Notes under the pieces: model-generated
Databases searched by the model: none
Told to the model about the DNA's origin: nothing
Seen by the model: the letters and a program-made list of their open reading frames with translations, nothing else
Translations under genes and position numbers: made by a program
Assembly (NCBI GenBank): GCA_018340375.1
Contig: JAFFJZ010000002.1
Location: forward strand, 13,348,001 to 13,412,000
From: Gonatopus flavifemur
Taxonomy: Eukaryota > Arthropoda > Insecta > Hymenoptera > Dryinidae
DNA: 64,000 nucleotides
Reading direction: 5' to 3'
In this document: in pieces, positions 25,098-36,327 of the stretch
Layout: each line of letters opens with the position of its first letter
How positions within the stretch are numbered: position 1 is the first letter of the stretch

Positions 25098-25810
25098 CAG
25101 GGTGGGGCATTTAAAGTGTCGCGGGCGTTTTTTCCAAAAATAAAGTGAGATACGAAAATGAAAATTCACGGTTTTGAAAGTCAGTTTGTCAGTTACATTT
25201 GATTATTACTTGGTTTATGACAAATTGAAAAATCATGATATCCCGATACACGGTTTCTGAAAAGATCGATATGATCTACATTTACGGTGAAGTGCATAAG
25301 AACCGCAGACAAGCATATGACTTTATACGCAGAAATTTCCTGAAGAAACAACGCATCCATTTAGGTTTTTTCAACGCATTTAAAAATTATTCTAGAACAT
25401 ATTTTTTGATGAGTCGACGTTCACCAATCATGGTCAAGTAAATCGACATAATATGCATTACTGGGCGACAGAAAATCAAGATATTGGACCGTACTTCATT
25501 GCAGATACGCTAAATGATTCAGGAACGATTGAATATGTAGTATCAACACGATGGTTGTCCATCCCATTATGCAGTCACAGCTCGAGAAATATTGATACAT
25601 AAAAGATACAGTTTATCAACGAGTACCGACTACACCTGAGAATATGAGCATCAATGAAGATATTTTAGCACGAGTTCAGCAATCTTTTGTAAAACGTTTT
25701 GAAATGTGTATTGAAAAGAAAGCCATCATTTTTTGATCTCTCTGCATTTTTATTTATATCCATGTAGACGAGATTGAGTTATTCTAATGTCAGATTCAGT
25801 ATGGAACAAT
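25098..25810 (+). pseudogene. decayed mariner-like transposase (HTH plus DDE remnants)
   Basis: A TATACAGGGTGGGGCATTT terminus, common on insect DNA transposons, starts at 25098. From 25235 the open frame MISRYTVSEKIDMIYIYGEV matches the N-terminal helix-turn-helix region of a widespread insect mariner-like family (DUF4817 type). In the next frame the catalytic-core block FDESTFTNHGQVNRHNMHYW begins near 25402, giving the first catalytic Asp. A frame change later, QHDGCPSHYAVTAREIL at 25544 corresponds to the QQDGAPPHY motif with the second Asp. A further block near 25638 (ENMSINEDILARVQQSFVKR) fits the C-terminal part. The HTH runs directly into the first catalytic block, so several hundred bases between them are missing. 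At least two frameshifts and stops make it inactive. The right terminus was not identified. Confidence 0.8.
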
Positions 25811-25909
25811 ATCGATTAGAGCGCCATCCTCAGAATGCCCTTGAAGATGAAATTTGAGGTCATATATACTGAGAAAAATTTCATCGCATAAAGTTCCATT
25901 TTTCTTCGT

Positions 25910-26432
25910 ACACCGAGAAAAAAGAGTTGTAAATTTTACCTCTTGTTGAATAAATATATGGACGATTTGAAAATTTAGTGTGAGCTACTATAATTTTAGC
26001 TATTTCACCGCAGGGAAAGTAAGATGCACTTCAGCTATGGTATATTTCACATGCGTTGTTGTGAAATCAATTGAAATTGTGATTGCTTGTACTAAATTCT
26101 AAATCATCCACTCTCTAAAATTTTTAGAGTGAGATTTCACTCTTCAGCCAGCCAAAAGTGAGCCTGTCGAAATTTTGAGTGAAATTTCCACCCTTTTAGA
26201 GTGATATTCTAAGGTTTGAGGTTGGAAACGCACAGCCACTCAAATTTTAGAGTCAATTTTTCATTCTGAAATAGTGAGGGTTCACTCGAAACGAGTGAGA
26301 ATCCCACTCGAAGCGAACTGGCTCACTTCTGAGACTGTGTGGAGTGAAACACGTGATTTTTCACTCTTTCAGATTTGAAGAGCATATATTTACTCAATAA
26401 GATGTAAATTTTACAAGTTGTTTTTCTCTCAG
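25910..26432. mobile_element. MITE with 48-bp TIRs, host of a nested element
   Basis: The left arm TACACCGAGAAAAAAGAGTT continues through GTAAATTTTACCTCTTGTTG to AATAAATAT. The right arm ATATTTACTCAATAAGATGT continues to TTTTTCTCTCAGT and is its complement. The element at 26111-26382 interrupts it. Confidence 0.8.
26111..26382. mobile_element. CTCTCTAAAA element (TTTTAGAGTG words), copy 1
   Basis: Homologous end to end with 59412-59683: shared landmarks in order are TTTAGAGTG, CAGCCAAAAGTGAGC (CAGCCAGAAGTGAGC in copy 2), TCCACCCTTTT, TCGAAACGAGTGAGAATCCC and TTTCACTCTTTCAGATTTG. The two copies sit in unrelated host elements, which defines its boundaries. Confidence 0.85.
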
Positions 26433-28756
26433 TTCGAGGATAGTGAAAGAAAGCTACACTCTACCTACTTTTGCCATCGCTGATAGTAAAAATAATCAAA
26501 AATAGGGAGCAATTATACTTGAAATCTTTTAATGTCTCTGGTTTACAAAGGGAAATAGTACTTTATACAATAAATTTGTTTTCGAGTGTAGTATGATTAT
26601 ATAACAAATTTCAACATAATGTATAAGTTGACAGATTTTGTGAACGGTCAACACAATCAAAACACAGCGTATAATTTCTTGAACCCGCAACAGGTGAGCA
26701 TTCGTATGAAAGATTCCAATCAACTGGGAATCGATTAAAAATAATCCGTACTGAATTGAGAACTTTCCCCATTAAATTATCGAGAGTGACTGCTATCCAT
26801 AGGAGCGTTTTTTTTCCTAATTAATTCTCCCAACATTAACGTCAACACTTGTTTTTTGCCATGGAACATGAAGTTCCAATCTCACTCGCAGCCTAATTTA
26901 TTTCCCTGTATTTGTCATCAGATATCTGTGTTATGTTATATGACGTAGTTCCATCTTTCTTTTCTCCCTTTGAATTGCTCTTCACCTGCTCTACCTCTTA
27001 ATTATTTTCATTACTTTCTACCTCTCGGTTATATGTAGCGCGGACTTTTTCCATTTCCACGATCCTCATTAAGGATATAAGAGTATTGTAATGGGGTGAA
27101 AAAATTGTGTATGCGTGATAAGATCGAATTGTGATTCCAGTACCTCGAGAATGTACGTTTGCTCGTATAACAAGCTTTTTTATTTTTCAACTAGTCATAT
27201 GAGATATCAAAAAACCAGTTTCGATGGAAGTACGTTTCTTTTAGAATGGAAGAAAATATAATGATATCAGTTCTAACCACAACATGATTCGATAATCGAG
27301 AATCGATTCTCTTCATTTTGAGTTCTTCATTTTCATGTCTCAAAGAAATTCCATACGCGAGTGGTTTTTCTCTCGCATAACATAATAGATAAGTTTCTTT
27401 CACTTTGAAGGAAAATCAATTCGATCAAAGTCTCGTTTTGAAACAACCCCAGGGGGGATGAGAGAAAGAAGAAGGTTGATGTGGATACATAATTGATACA
27501 TTGAGTTGCAGGAAGTTATATTATCTCCAACGGAGTAAAATTGACTTATGATTATATCACTCGAGGGGGTCGATACGTGTCGTGTATAATTATCTCGTAA
27601 AAGGTGCATGCGTGTTTATATGCACTCTGAGTAGTTACGGAGGACAATGAGGCTGACAGGTATACAAGGTTCCATTGAACGGTCAATACGATGCGGCTTA
27701 TTAATTAACACATACGGATGACTATACAGTTCCAACCATTAGTTCTCCATGCTTATAATATACAATATACGTTCAACCAGGAACAAAAAGATATCAATTA
27801 AGATGACAGTACCCTTTTTTCCAGCTATCAATTGAGTTGAGAGTTACCGAGTTATATTGACATTAATTGTTCGGAATTGAAGAGGAATGAATTTATTCAT
27901 AATTTCTGATTATCAGTGGACTATTTTGTAATTTAATTTTATACCGTATTCTCTTTGTAGTAGAGATAACATTTTCCAACTTGTCCACTGTTGCTCTGTT
28001 TAACCTCGAGGTAACCACATCGAAGGGATTTTGGTTGACCTACCAACCCTCATCTTCACTCGCGACATTCTGTCATGAAAAAGAACGAATTAATGTTCCA
28101 TGTATACGAACCTCTATGTCCATTGAACATTCATATTAACGCATGGAAAAGAGTCACACGAAATTTATGATACAAATAATATACTCCATTGGAACAATAT
28201 TTTTTTCAATATAGGAGAGTTATATAGAGTATGAGGTGGGGAAAAGATCATTCGAGAATTCCCCTTTGATTCTAAATACAATAAAATTCAAGAAAATATC
28301 ATTACAGATGAAAGGAATATTGATACATTGATGGAAGTGTTTTTGAATTTTATAACCATCCTGAAATATTTGTACATCAAATTTGATAGCTGTATATGAA
28401 TCAACAATTCACATAATCGACTTTCAGATTTTCAAACCCAATGTGCAACCCTGGTTAAACAAACCGATTGATCCTCGCCAAATCTCATTGAATCTTGCAC
28501 AATGATCTGAGCGAATCCTATTCAACCATTCTCAATGAGATTTCATCAGATTAGTGTATTTTTTAAATGTGGTTCTGATTGAATCTTGTTCACATTGTTT
28601 TAACCAAAACCTATTAAATTTCATCTCGTCAGTTTCTATGAATTTTATAACCTTACGGTTACAAAAACATACATATTTGAATAAATTAAGACTGACACAA
28701 CATGAAATGGTAATAAATAATCTATGGACACTCCACATGACACCTAGGAAGAGCTG
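26433..28756. other. unassigned AT-rich DNA
   Basis: 2.3 kb with no recognisable gene, RNA or complete element. Minus-strand open frames at 26529-26723 and 27191-27609 lack protein-like composition or splice support. Confidence 0.5.
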
Positions 28757-28979
28757 CACGGAGAAAAAATGGTTTGCTACTATAACGCCTACGAAGAAAT
28801 TTGTTTTCCTTGCAAAAATATTCACTCCAGCAGCTGGGGCGTTAGTTTTGTTAACAAATTTATGTCAGCAAAAAAATGTAGTTGTGGCAATCATTTTTCT
28901 TGTTCTTTCAATTAGTTTTTTTTGTAGGCGCTATAGTAACAGACCTGCTTGTTATGCCAGCAATACTTTTTCCTCTGTG
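28757..28979. mobile_element. MITE with CACGGAGAAAAAATGG ends
   Basis: The left arm CACGGAGAAAAAATGGTTTG continues to CTACTATAACGCCTAC. The right arm GTAGGCGCTATAGTAACAG continues to CTTTTTCCTCTGTG. The 150-codon open frame crossing it is therefore not a gene. Confidence 0.8.
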
Positions 28980-29089
28980 GGATATGAAATAAATATCTCG
29001 TGTTGATGACGTGATGATTTGACAAAAAGGACTCGAAAGCATCAATTTATAAAGAAAAGGGCGATTTTACAATAATTCTTTTCTGTGGA

Positions 29090-30130
29090 TTTTGGATTAT
29101 GCTTTGCTTAATTACCGATGTCGGACCATCGAACCACCCCAGGTAAACATTGACCATGGGCGCTAGGTTGCCGCAAGGCTCACCAAGATGGGCCGAGCCT
29201 AGGCTACCAGGCATGGCGCAACTCTGAAATGATAACATCATTTCAACCTCAGCCCATTTGTTTCCAAAACCAAGGCCCAACACTGGAAACAGGGTTGTGA
29301 TAGCATATGCCGTCAATGGCAGACCATACAAAAATTTGTTCGCCAAGGATGAGCCAACGCTGTAGCAATCTTGCGGCAGGGTTGCGCCCATCTCATGCCA
29401 ATGGTCACTTTTATTTTTTATTGTAATTGAAAATAAAATAAAAAATCCATTCTATCATTTCGATTGAACGAAATGAATGTCGGAGAATTTCAACATGTAA
29501 TTTTTCTGATTAGTTTAAACTGATGAATAACGTAAATCCGGTGGTCCTGGCGTAAAAGTAGGCGGGTCTGGAAACAGATGAAGAATTATTTCTGTCATGG
29601 AATCTTCAAAGGAGACTTATATATTGATTGAATGCTTGGTTCGCCACTCCCAGGAAACAAGCATCACTCTGGTGAGAGTTATTGTAATTTGCTGTTTGAG
29701 AAGGAAGTTTCACTCTTAGCCAAGCTATTACTCAAGTCGAGTCAAGCTAACGCCTAAACTGAGCGAGGCCATCGCCCAAGCTGAGCCAAGCTATTGCCCA
29801 AGCTGGACCAAGCTACGACCCATGCTTGGTGCAACATGAGAATCCATTGTCATTCAGAGTTGCCTAATGCTTGGAGCAGTGTCCCGCCAAGCCCTAGAGA
29901 GCCTCTGTTGAAAGCATCCTTTTTCCTTCAAGCAATATTGGTTGAAGGATGGGCCAAGCGTGGCGCAGCCAATGATCAATGATGGATCAACGAAGTCGAT
30001 TTATGACTTCCTATATTGGTACAATGTTTAGACCATTGTCAACCATCCTTGTCCCTACATAGATTGCCCAGCCGTGGCTGGCAGCCTTGCGTCTAGCTAT
30101 ATTCCGTCGTCAGCATTGGCGGAGCCTGAA
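29090..30130. repeat. CCAAGC / GCCAAGCTTGG-rich repeat region
   Basis: Higher GC than its surroundings and rich in imperfect copies of AAGCTGAGCCAAGCTA, ATGGGCCGAGCC and GGGCCAAGCGTGG. Words of the same kind (GCATGGCGAACCAATAT) continue in the 31.4-32.2 kb tandem region, suggesting one older, disrupted element. The minus-strand open frame at 29047-29391 lies wholly within this repeat. Confidence 0.5.
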
Positions 30131-30739
30131 GATTTTTATATGGGACGTTATTTTGCGGCGTGCGTATCGTTATCGAGTCGAACCACGAGATGAACATATT
30201 CAAAATCATGACTATCAATTTGCACAATGTCGGGCTCTCCCCTCCTGAGACCAGTAGCGGATCTTGCACTACTTGTGCCCCGTTACAATTTTTCCGACCA
30301 GGGGAATGTATTTAGAAAAAGCTTTCAAATCCGGTTCATGGAATTCAACACAGATACTTCTAACAGTGTAAATCTGTGAAAATGAATGCTCTTTTCGTGA
30401 ATGAGAATCTTTTTACATAATTTGTCAAGCCAGAAAAGTTTGAATGATTGTTTACAATCAAATTAAATTGTAGAATTCCAAACTTCATCAAATGAATCTT
30501 TTTACCTATACGGAACGCCATGATTATCTCAATCGCCCTTCTTTTTCACTGTACATCTCAGATCAAAGATTCTTGAAAGAATTGAGAATTCAATCGGTTG
30601 AATACATATTAGAAATTATCCGGTAGTATTTGAGTGCTCTCAATCGGTATTCAAATATCCTTTGTGAATTGTTATGATATCCAGTCTGCAGACGTCGAAT
30701 AAAATGATCCCCGGATGAATATGCTCTGTAGCTTATTGA

Positions 30740-30979
30740 AGAAGTCATCAAGATGTTAAAGAGACACTCGAGGGTGTATATCGCTCCTTCAAAGACAGAG
30801 AGCAAAAGGGGAAGAAGAAGATGGGAATGCTCCGTTGGAAAATTCAACGACTCCGACAGGAAAAACGTACTCGATTGCAAAAAAGCATTGAAAATCAGCA
30901 CCTGGATTCTGTGCCACAAATCATGCGTGATTTCATGTTCACTGGTCTAAATAAAAATACGATACATAGAAAAAAATAA
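30740..30979 (+). CDS. exon-like open frame, basic coiled-coil-like (uncertain)
   Basis: From just after an in-frame stop at 30737 the plus-strand frame stays open for 79 codons. It reads as a basic, probably helical segment, for example MLRWKIQRLRQEKRTRLQKS near the middle. No ATG starts the frame, so as a gene it would need splicing from upstream. The pattern loosely recalls the coiled-coil after the zinc-binding domain in THAP-type proteins, but that is only an impression. Two other frames are also open here (a 65-codon plus frame and a 109-codon minus frame), which weakens the case. Confidence 0.2.
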   Translation, partial: RSHQDVKETLEGVYRSFKDREQKGKKKMGMLRWKIQRLRQEKRTRLQKSIENQHLDSVPQIMRDFMFTGLNKNTIHRKK

Positions 30980-31396
30980 TTCTTATGGAAAATCGGTCAC
31001 GGAATTATCGAAACAAAACTCAACTGCAGAATATATCTCCAGCGACAAAAGAAACTTTTCCTCGATCCGTACCGATAGCAGATTAAAACTGTTGTATTGG
31101 GAGAAATTTTGAGGAGTCGAGTAGGGATTTGTGTTTCCGTGGACTACGGATTGTATAACATCGCTTATACTCCATGTTATGTCAACGTTGAAAATCGATT
31201 CTTTTTCATGATGTAACAGCAGTCGGTTCCTATGTATGAGAACACATTTTCATTCCAAGTGATAGTTCATCCTTGTGCGTCTATGTTGAAGTATCGTTCT
31301 GTTCACCGATACTAGCAAATCGAGTATGTACAAAATTTATGCATTGAATGAAGTGGTATTGTCAGAATACAAATTATTCTCAGGTAAGAAATATCA

Positions 31397-31840
31397 ATAC
31401 TGTCAAGCATTGCTGACCAATATTGGTTCAATATACGATCGTTTGTTATTTTAGAATGCACAAAGGGTTTCATAGGGAATGCCAATATGACAACTGCTGT
31501 GAGCTAGAAGAAAATGTAGAACTGCCAAGCATGGCGAACCAATATCCACGCAATACAGAACCATTCGATTTTTGAGAACGAATACCATGTTTCATAAGAA
31601 ATGCTAATACAACAAGTGGCTTAAGCTTGGAGAAACGTTAAGCTGCCATACATGGCGAACCAATATCGGCCCAATATAAAACCATTTGTTATTCGAAAAT
31701 TCATACCACGTTTCATGGAAAATGCATCATAACAAGTAGTCCAAGCTTGACAAGACATTGAACTGCTAAACATGGTGAACTAATGTTGGGCCAATGGAGA
31801 ACCATTGGTTGTTTGAGAACCTATACCGCACCTTCATGCT
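31397..31840. repeat. 120-bp tandem repeat, about 3.7 units
   Basis: Successive units begin near 31398, 31520, 31641 and 31761, each with ACTGCCAAGCATGGCGAACC-like starts, followed by a CAATAT and ACCATT block and a TTTCATANGAAATGC block, closing with AAGCTTGG. Units are about 75-80 percent alike by eye, so the array is old. The last unit is cut off after about 80 bp. Confidence 0.8.
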
Positions 31841-32430
31841 TGAAATTATCTCAGAGTTGTACCAATATCAATTATTGTTATGATGAATAATGATTCTTGA
31901 TGTCACGAATGGAATTTTATGAAGAATGATGTATTTTTCTCCTCTAAAAAGCATGAGGAACCAAGTTGAAGCTTGTCAAGTTTGAAAAGTCGATATACAT
32001 AACTTGGGCCAAGTACGATTTGGTCATATGGCCTTGCTAGTATTGTTTTTTGGTTCAATATTGGTTACCAAGCCTGGCACGAGGTTATTATCATCCCAAG
32101 GTTTTACCAAGTTTAGACCATTTTTTGTGATGGGTTCCAGCTCTATACAAGTCAAAATTAGGCCAAGATCAGGCCAAGCGCGCGCCATTTGTCAATTCTT
32201 ATCTGGGTTATGGTAATAGTACAAGCGGGAGAGAATAATGTCAAATTTAGGTGTATATTTTCATCAGTACCAATCTGAGAATAGCCATATTATTCATGTT
32301 ATCCCTACCATGATTAGAAAAAGTATAGTTCCACTCATATCTGGGAAAATTTCTTTCCCAGTGCAATGATATGTTTTTCTAATTCTGCTATGCTTCTATA
32401 TATATTATGTTGTCTCGAATCTAACTTTAG

Positions 32431-32731
32431 GGATACGTATACTGAATTCGATACAGATCTTTTGAACAGTAGAATAACAATGAAGCAAAGGTTAGTTAGA
32501 GTGGAGTTACCAAAAACAACAAATCCGCGCGTGAAAGAAATAGAAACACTTCATGACTTGGAGATCAGATCTGGCGTCAAAATTACCGACAACGAGTTAA
32601 TCTCGAGCCCTTTGGACAGTGGAACAGGTTGGAAGGAGTCCGAAAGGTGCTTTTCCTTTAAGGATTTTGAAATCAGTATTTCGACGAACAATGAATCTGT
32701 AGAAACGAATAATTGTTTAGCTGAAAATTGA
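32431..32731 (+). CDS. candidate 3'-terminal coding exon, unknown protein
   Basis: A good splice acceptor (TCTCGAATCTAACTTTAG) precedes a frame of about 100 codons ending in TGA at 32729-32731. The composition is protein-like and balanced, with segments such as VELPKTTNPRVKEIETLHDL and DSGTGWKESERCFSFKDFE, unlike the Leu/Ile/Phe/Lys-dominated chance frames nearby. The acceptor implies a phase 2 junction. Upstream in the same frame the sequence turns hydrophobic and AT-rich (MICFSNSAMLLYILCC), as expected of an intron. I do not recognise the protein. If real it is an acidic C-terminal tail of a plus-strand gene whose other exons I could not locate. No clear AATAAA follows within about 200 bp. 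Confidence 0.4.
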
Positions 32732-33345
32732 ATGATCTTCAGAAATCACAGAACAAACATTGTTACTGTTTCTTTCAGTTCTTGAGTGATTTGATTTCAA
32801 TGAGAGTCATTTCTACTACATATGAAATTTTGCTTTCTTCCAATTGTTATTCGCATTTGCATATCTCTCTTTTTCCTGTCAAATGTATAACGAGAAATAT
32901 GTGTTTCGTACACAGTGAAAAATTTGCTGTAAAATTGACCTTATATGTTCGATAAATATAGGGATAACATTGAATTGCTGTAATTTATATCGCAATATCT
33001 ATTAGATCTATCACAATTTATGTGACTACTGCAGCGAATTTTTATTTTTATCGGAAACTTTGGTTGATTGAACAGAAATTCCGGTATATTTTACAGCAAT
33101 TTAATGCTGTCCCTATAATTACAGCAATTTCCTCTCTGTGTAGAAATAGCAACAACAGAATTGTTGACAATTGTCTTGTTAACAATACAATTGTCGATTC
33201 AGCAACGATAACCGATATCTCCACGATTCTATTCTGTGTTGATATATGAAAATTTCGAATTGTTTTATAACAACCTACAATGATTATCGTAAAAATATGA
33301 TCGTCAACATCGCTGAATGGACAATTTTATTGTTTACAAGACAAC

Positions 33346-33560
33346 TACACGGGAAAAAATGTTGTGTTTGAAACGGTCCACTCAAAATTCGTGTTGAAAA
33401 TCAAAACACATGAGCGTCAAATGTACATATTTTCAATGTAAATTCAACACCTTTGTGTTAATTTCTCACATCCTTTGTTCCAATATTCAACACAAATTTT
33501 GAGTGCACCGTTTGGGATATGCGCATGTGTTGAAAATACACAAAATCCTCTACTGTGTAT
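33346..33560. mobile_element. GTGTTGAA-word MITE
   Basis: The left end TACACGGGAAAAAATGTTGT and right end CAAAATCCTCTACTGTGTA are degenerate inverted repeats. The interior repeats GTGTTGAAAAT / CAACACAAATTTTGAGTG. Fragments with the same words (GTCCACTCGAAATTTGTGTT, CAACACAAACATGTG) lie near 13.68-13.86, 15.03-15.14 and 48.63-48.73 kb. Confidence 0.6.
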
Positions 33561-34567
33561 GTGTCGTTAGAAGAACAAAAATTATTGTATGTTCAACAAT
33601 AAAATGTCAGAGATTCTCTTGTTGTTAGTTCTAAGAAACACATTTTTCTGAATGCAATTGCATGTGATAAACTATTTCATTCAAAAGAACTACAATCTTG
33701 AATCACATTCTAATCACGAGATTCCAAGTAGAAATGATTCATGGCAATCCCTAACAAGATCCAGGGAATCTGATGGATAATTTTCAACCAGGATCCGTTG
33801 GGAGTTCAGAAAAAAAAATAAATTGATTCTATATATTGAGGAACAAAACATCTTCAACGCTTTGTTTACCGGTGTTTCTAAACTGATAATGGATATTTAA
33901 TCACTTCCGAATATTTATCAAATGACTTATCAATTATGCAAGCCTGGATTCATGTCACCTGTGGTCAATATCAATTTACATTAGTTCGTGTATATGAAGT
34001 AATATGCATGACACATCGTATTCGCAGATTGCAGATAGTTGAAACAATTGTGAATACATCCAATGAGCAGTCACGATCATGTTGATGATAACAAAGATGA
34101 TTATCATCAGACTGGATTTGTATAAATGCAAATCACATCTATAAGCTTTACAAACATCAAAACTAAATGGACTTGAGTGGATGATGTGAGTGAGATAAAA
34201 GGACGAAGTGAAGTCTTATTTTCAAAGATGTCGCGATTCAACACAATCACAGAAAATCCAGCCAGAAGTGTCTGCCTAAGTTTCGTGAATTCAAACGTGG
34301 ACGGGAAGGTTGACGTGATCCATCACCGATGAGCAGTTTTCTTTTTACATGAAACCAATGTCAAGACTTTTCTGTTTACATTCCCCTACAATGCCATCAG
34401 GTTGTTGCTATCGACTTTTATATTGGTATTGAAACAGAGATGTCTCTGTTGAACGTTCAACGCTTCAAGTTACATTCATTCCTACATGACATTTCGTCTA
34501 GTGCACCTGAAAACAGGCAACCACCACTAATGTCGTTGGAGGACTTTTATGATAAAAGGGAGTAAGA
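33561..34567. other. unassigned DNA
   Basis: No gene, RNA or complete element recognised. Confidence 0.5.
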
Positions 34568-34843
34568 TAATCGCGATACCGGAAAAACTTCTAGCGAGGA
34601 AGTTGTTGCAAATATAATCAACAACACTTTGACCAATTTTGAGTCCATTCCGTACTGTAGGTTAGAAATGATCCCACATTTAATGGACAAAGACCATATG
34701 TAACGATCAAATCGATTCGTTTTTCATTGAATCTATGATAATTCCTAACCTACGGAATGGAATTGTCTCCAAATTTGTCAAAGTGTTGTTGAATATATAT
34801 TTCTTACAACTTTCCCGCTGGAAATTTTTTGAATACCGCGAAT
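34568..34843. mobile_element. hairpin element with about 105-bp arms
   Basis: The left arm runs from TCGCGATACCGGAAAAACTT through AATCAACAACACTTTGACCA and CCATTCCGTACTGTAGGTTA; the right arm carries the near-complement in reverse order, ending at GAATACCGCGA. The loop is about 65 bp. A transcript crossing it would fold into a long double-stranded RNA. Confidence 0.8.
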
Positions 34844-34899
34844 TTTTTGTTTTATTCTATAGCGGCGGTATAGGATGACCCCGAACCAAATTTTAATCA

Positions 34900-35175
34900 G
34901 GGATAAGTCAACTAGCACGGTGGCGCTTCAATCGTATTGGATCAAGGTAACCTCCAAAATGATGCTGATCAATTTGGATTTTGAAACATCAACAGTCATT
35001 CAACGATAGAGTGTGAACAACAATTCTAAAAATGAATTATATGTGTCGATATCTGATTTGGCTTTAGAATTTTCTAATTGTCACACTATTGTTGAAATAT
35101 TATTCATATTTCAAAATCAGAATAATTTTTAGGTTAGGTCGCTCTACCAGGCCGCCATTTTGATTTTTAGTTCGC
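34900..35175. mobile_element. MITE, second copy of the 10.4-kb family
   Basis: The right end (ATTTTGATTTTTAGTTCGC) is the complement of the left end of the 10371-10638 copy, and GGTAACCTCCAAAATGATG with TTGGATTTTGAAACATCAAC matches that copy's inner arm. The left limit is approximate. Confidence 0.55.
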
Positions 35176-35417
35176 ATGAAAGTCAATCTTGAGGAGGGCG
35201 CGCGAATACGTCCCAAGTATTTTCATTGAAGTTGCGTGGCCCTGGGTGCAACAAACGCAAGGTCACGCGCACAACCGATTATTCGATCCGGCCCTTCAAT
35301 TTTCGTCCATTCTCGAACAACTAATGTCTGATATACTGCAGCTGATTGAGATCTTGCATTATCCGCTGTAAAATCAACCAAAAGTCTGGTGGCTCGAACT
35401 ATATTTCAAATCGACCA

Positions 35418-35928
35418 TACAACGGAGTAACAATTTGCTGACGCAGCAACTCGACGTGTTATACCGGGATAACAAATCTTTTTACCAACCTAGCTGAAAA
35501 TTCGCTACCACAGCTGACTGGATTACTGAAAGAGCAAGATAACTAATTGAAGCAGCAAATTTCCCAACACACTACACAGAATGATAAACAAATTTTGCTG
35601 AACACAGAAAAAGGGGTAGTCGAAAGGACTAATTAAATGAGTGCACATACGTGCACAAGTTGAATAGTTATCCCAACTAACTAATAGTTGGCGATCGCCA
35701 ACTGTTTAGTTCAAACAACTAACTCATTAGTTGGAATAACTTTTCAATTCGTGAACGCATATATGAAAGCTATTTAGTTAGTTGTTTCAACTACCTTCTT
35801 TTCCGTAAAGGAGCAAACATTTTCGCTGTCGTAACTAACCACATTGCTGTGATAGAGAATAGTTCGCAAAAAAGGGACCCGCAGAATTGGATCCCGTTAT
35901 CACATCAAATTTCTTTTTCCTCCGTGTA
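35418..35928. mobile_element. GCTG-family MITE interrupted by a hairpin element
   Basis: The left end TACAACGGAGTAACAATTTG and right end AATTTCTTTTTCCTCCGTGTA are degenerate inverted repeats. The interior has GCTGACGCAGCAACTCG and TTTTCGCTGTCGTAACTAAC words in the order seen in the intact 14.3-kb copy. The series is broken by 35602-35808. Confidence 0.7.
35602..35808. mobile_element. nested hairpin MITE with an 18-bp palindrome
   Basis: The left end ACACAGAAAAAGGGGTAGTC pairs with CTACCTTCTTTTCCGTA; inner arms share AACTAACTNATTAGTTGG words. It contains the perfect palindrome AGTTGGCGATCGCCAACT at 35686-35703 and GTGCACATACGTGCAC at 35641-35656. It divides the host between TTTTGCTG and GGAGCAAACA, which are adjacent in the intact family copy. 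Confidence 0.7.
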
Positions 35929-36154
35929 TATTTACTCGATGAGATTTCTTTCAGAGAGAAATGAATCGGCCTGTTTGAAATGTTCGATTTTGATTCTTGA
36001 ACAATTCTTGATATACCCATTTTTTTTTGTTCCAGAATGTGATTATCCGCGAATCCCTCAATCGAGTGAGTTCGAAGAATCGTCGTGAAAAGGTGAGTAA
36101 CATGTCATGAGAAATTCGTGGGAAACCATCTTTATATGGAAGAACTGAGTACAT

Positions 36155-36327
36155 CACACTGAGAGAAAAACTGTAGCTGACAATGAGACCGAGTACAGTT
36201 TTCAGTCACTTTAGCTGTAATTTCACTATCACAGCGATTCTCGTAGCTACTTTGATGGAAAATATGGCTACTGTAACTACAAAAATGTACTCGGGCTCGT
36301 TTTCAACTGCAGTTTTTTCTCACTGTA
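36155..36327. mobile_element. MITE with CACACTGAGAGAAAAACTG ends
   Basis: The terminal repeats CACACTGAGAGAAAAACTG and CAGTTTTTTCTCACTGT enclose complementary GAGTACAGTTTTCAGTCA-like arms. No coding capacity. Confidence 0.75.

Noticed and set aside
28554..29006. 150-codon plus-strand open frame
   Set aside because: It runs through the TIR-bounded MITE at 28757-28979; the protein reading is incidental.
29047..29391. 114-codon minus frame with a membrane-like sequence
   Set aside because: It lies wholly within the CCAAGC-rich repeat; no start context, family match or splice support.
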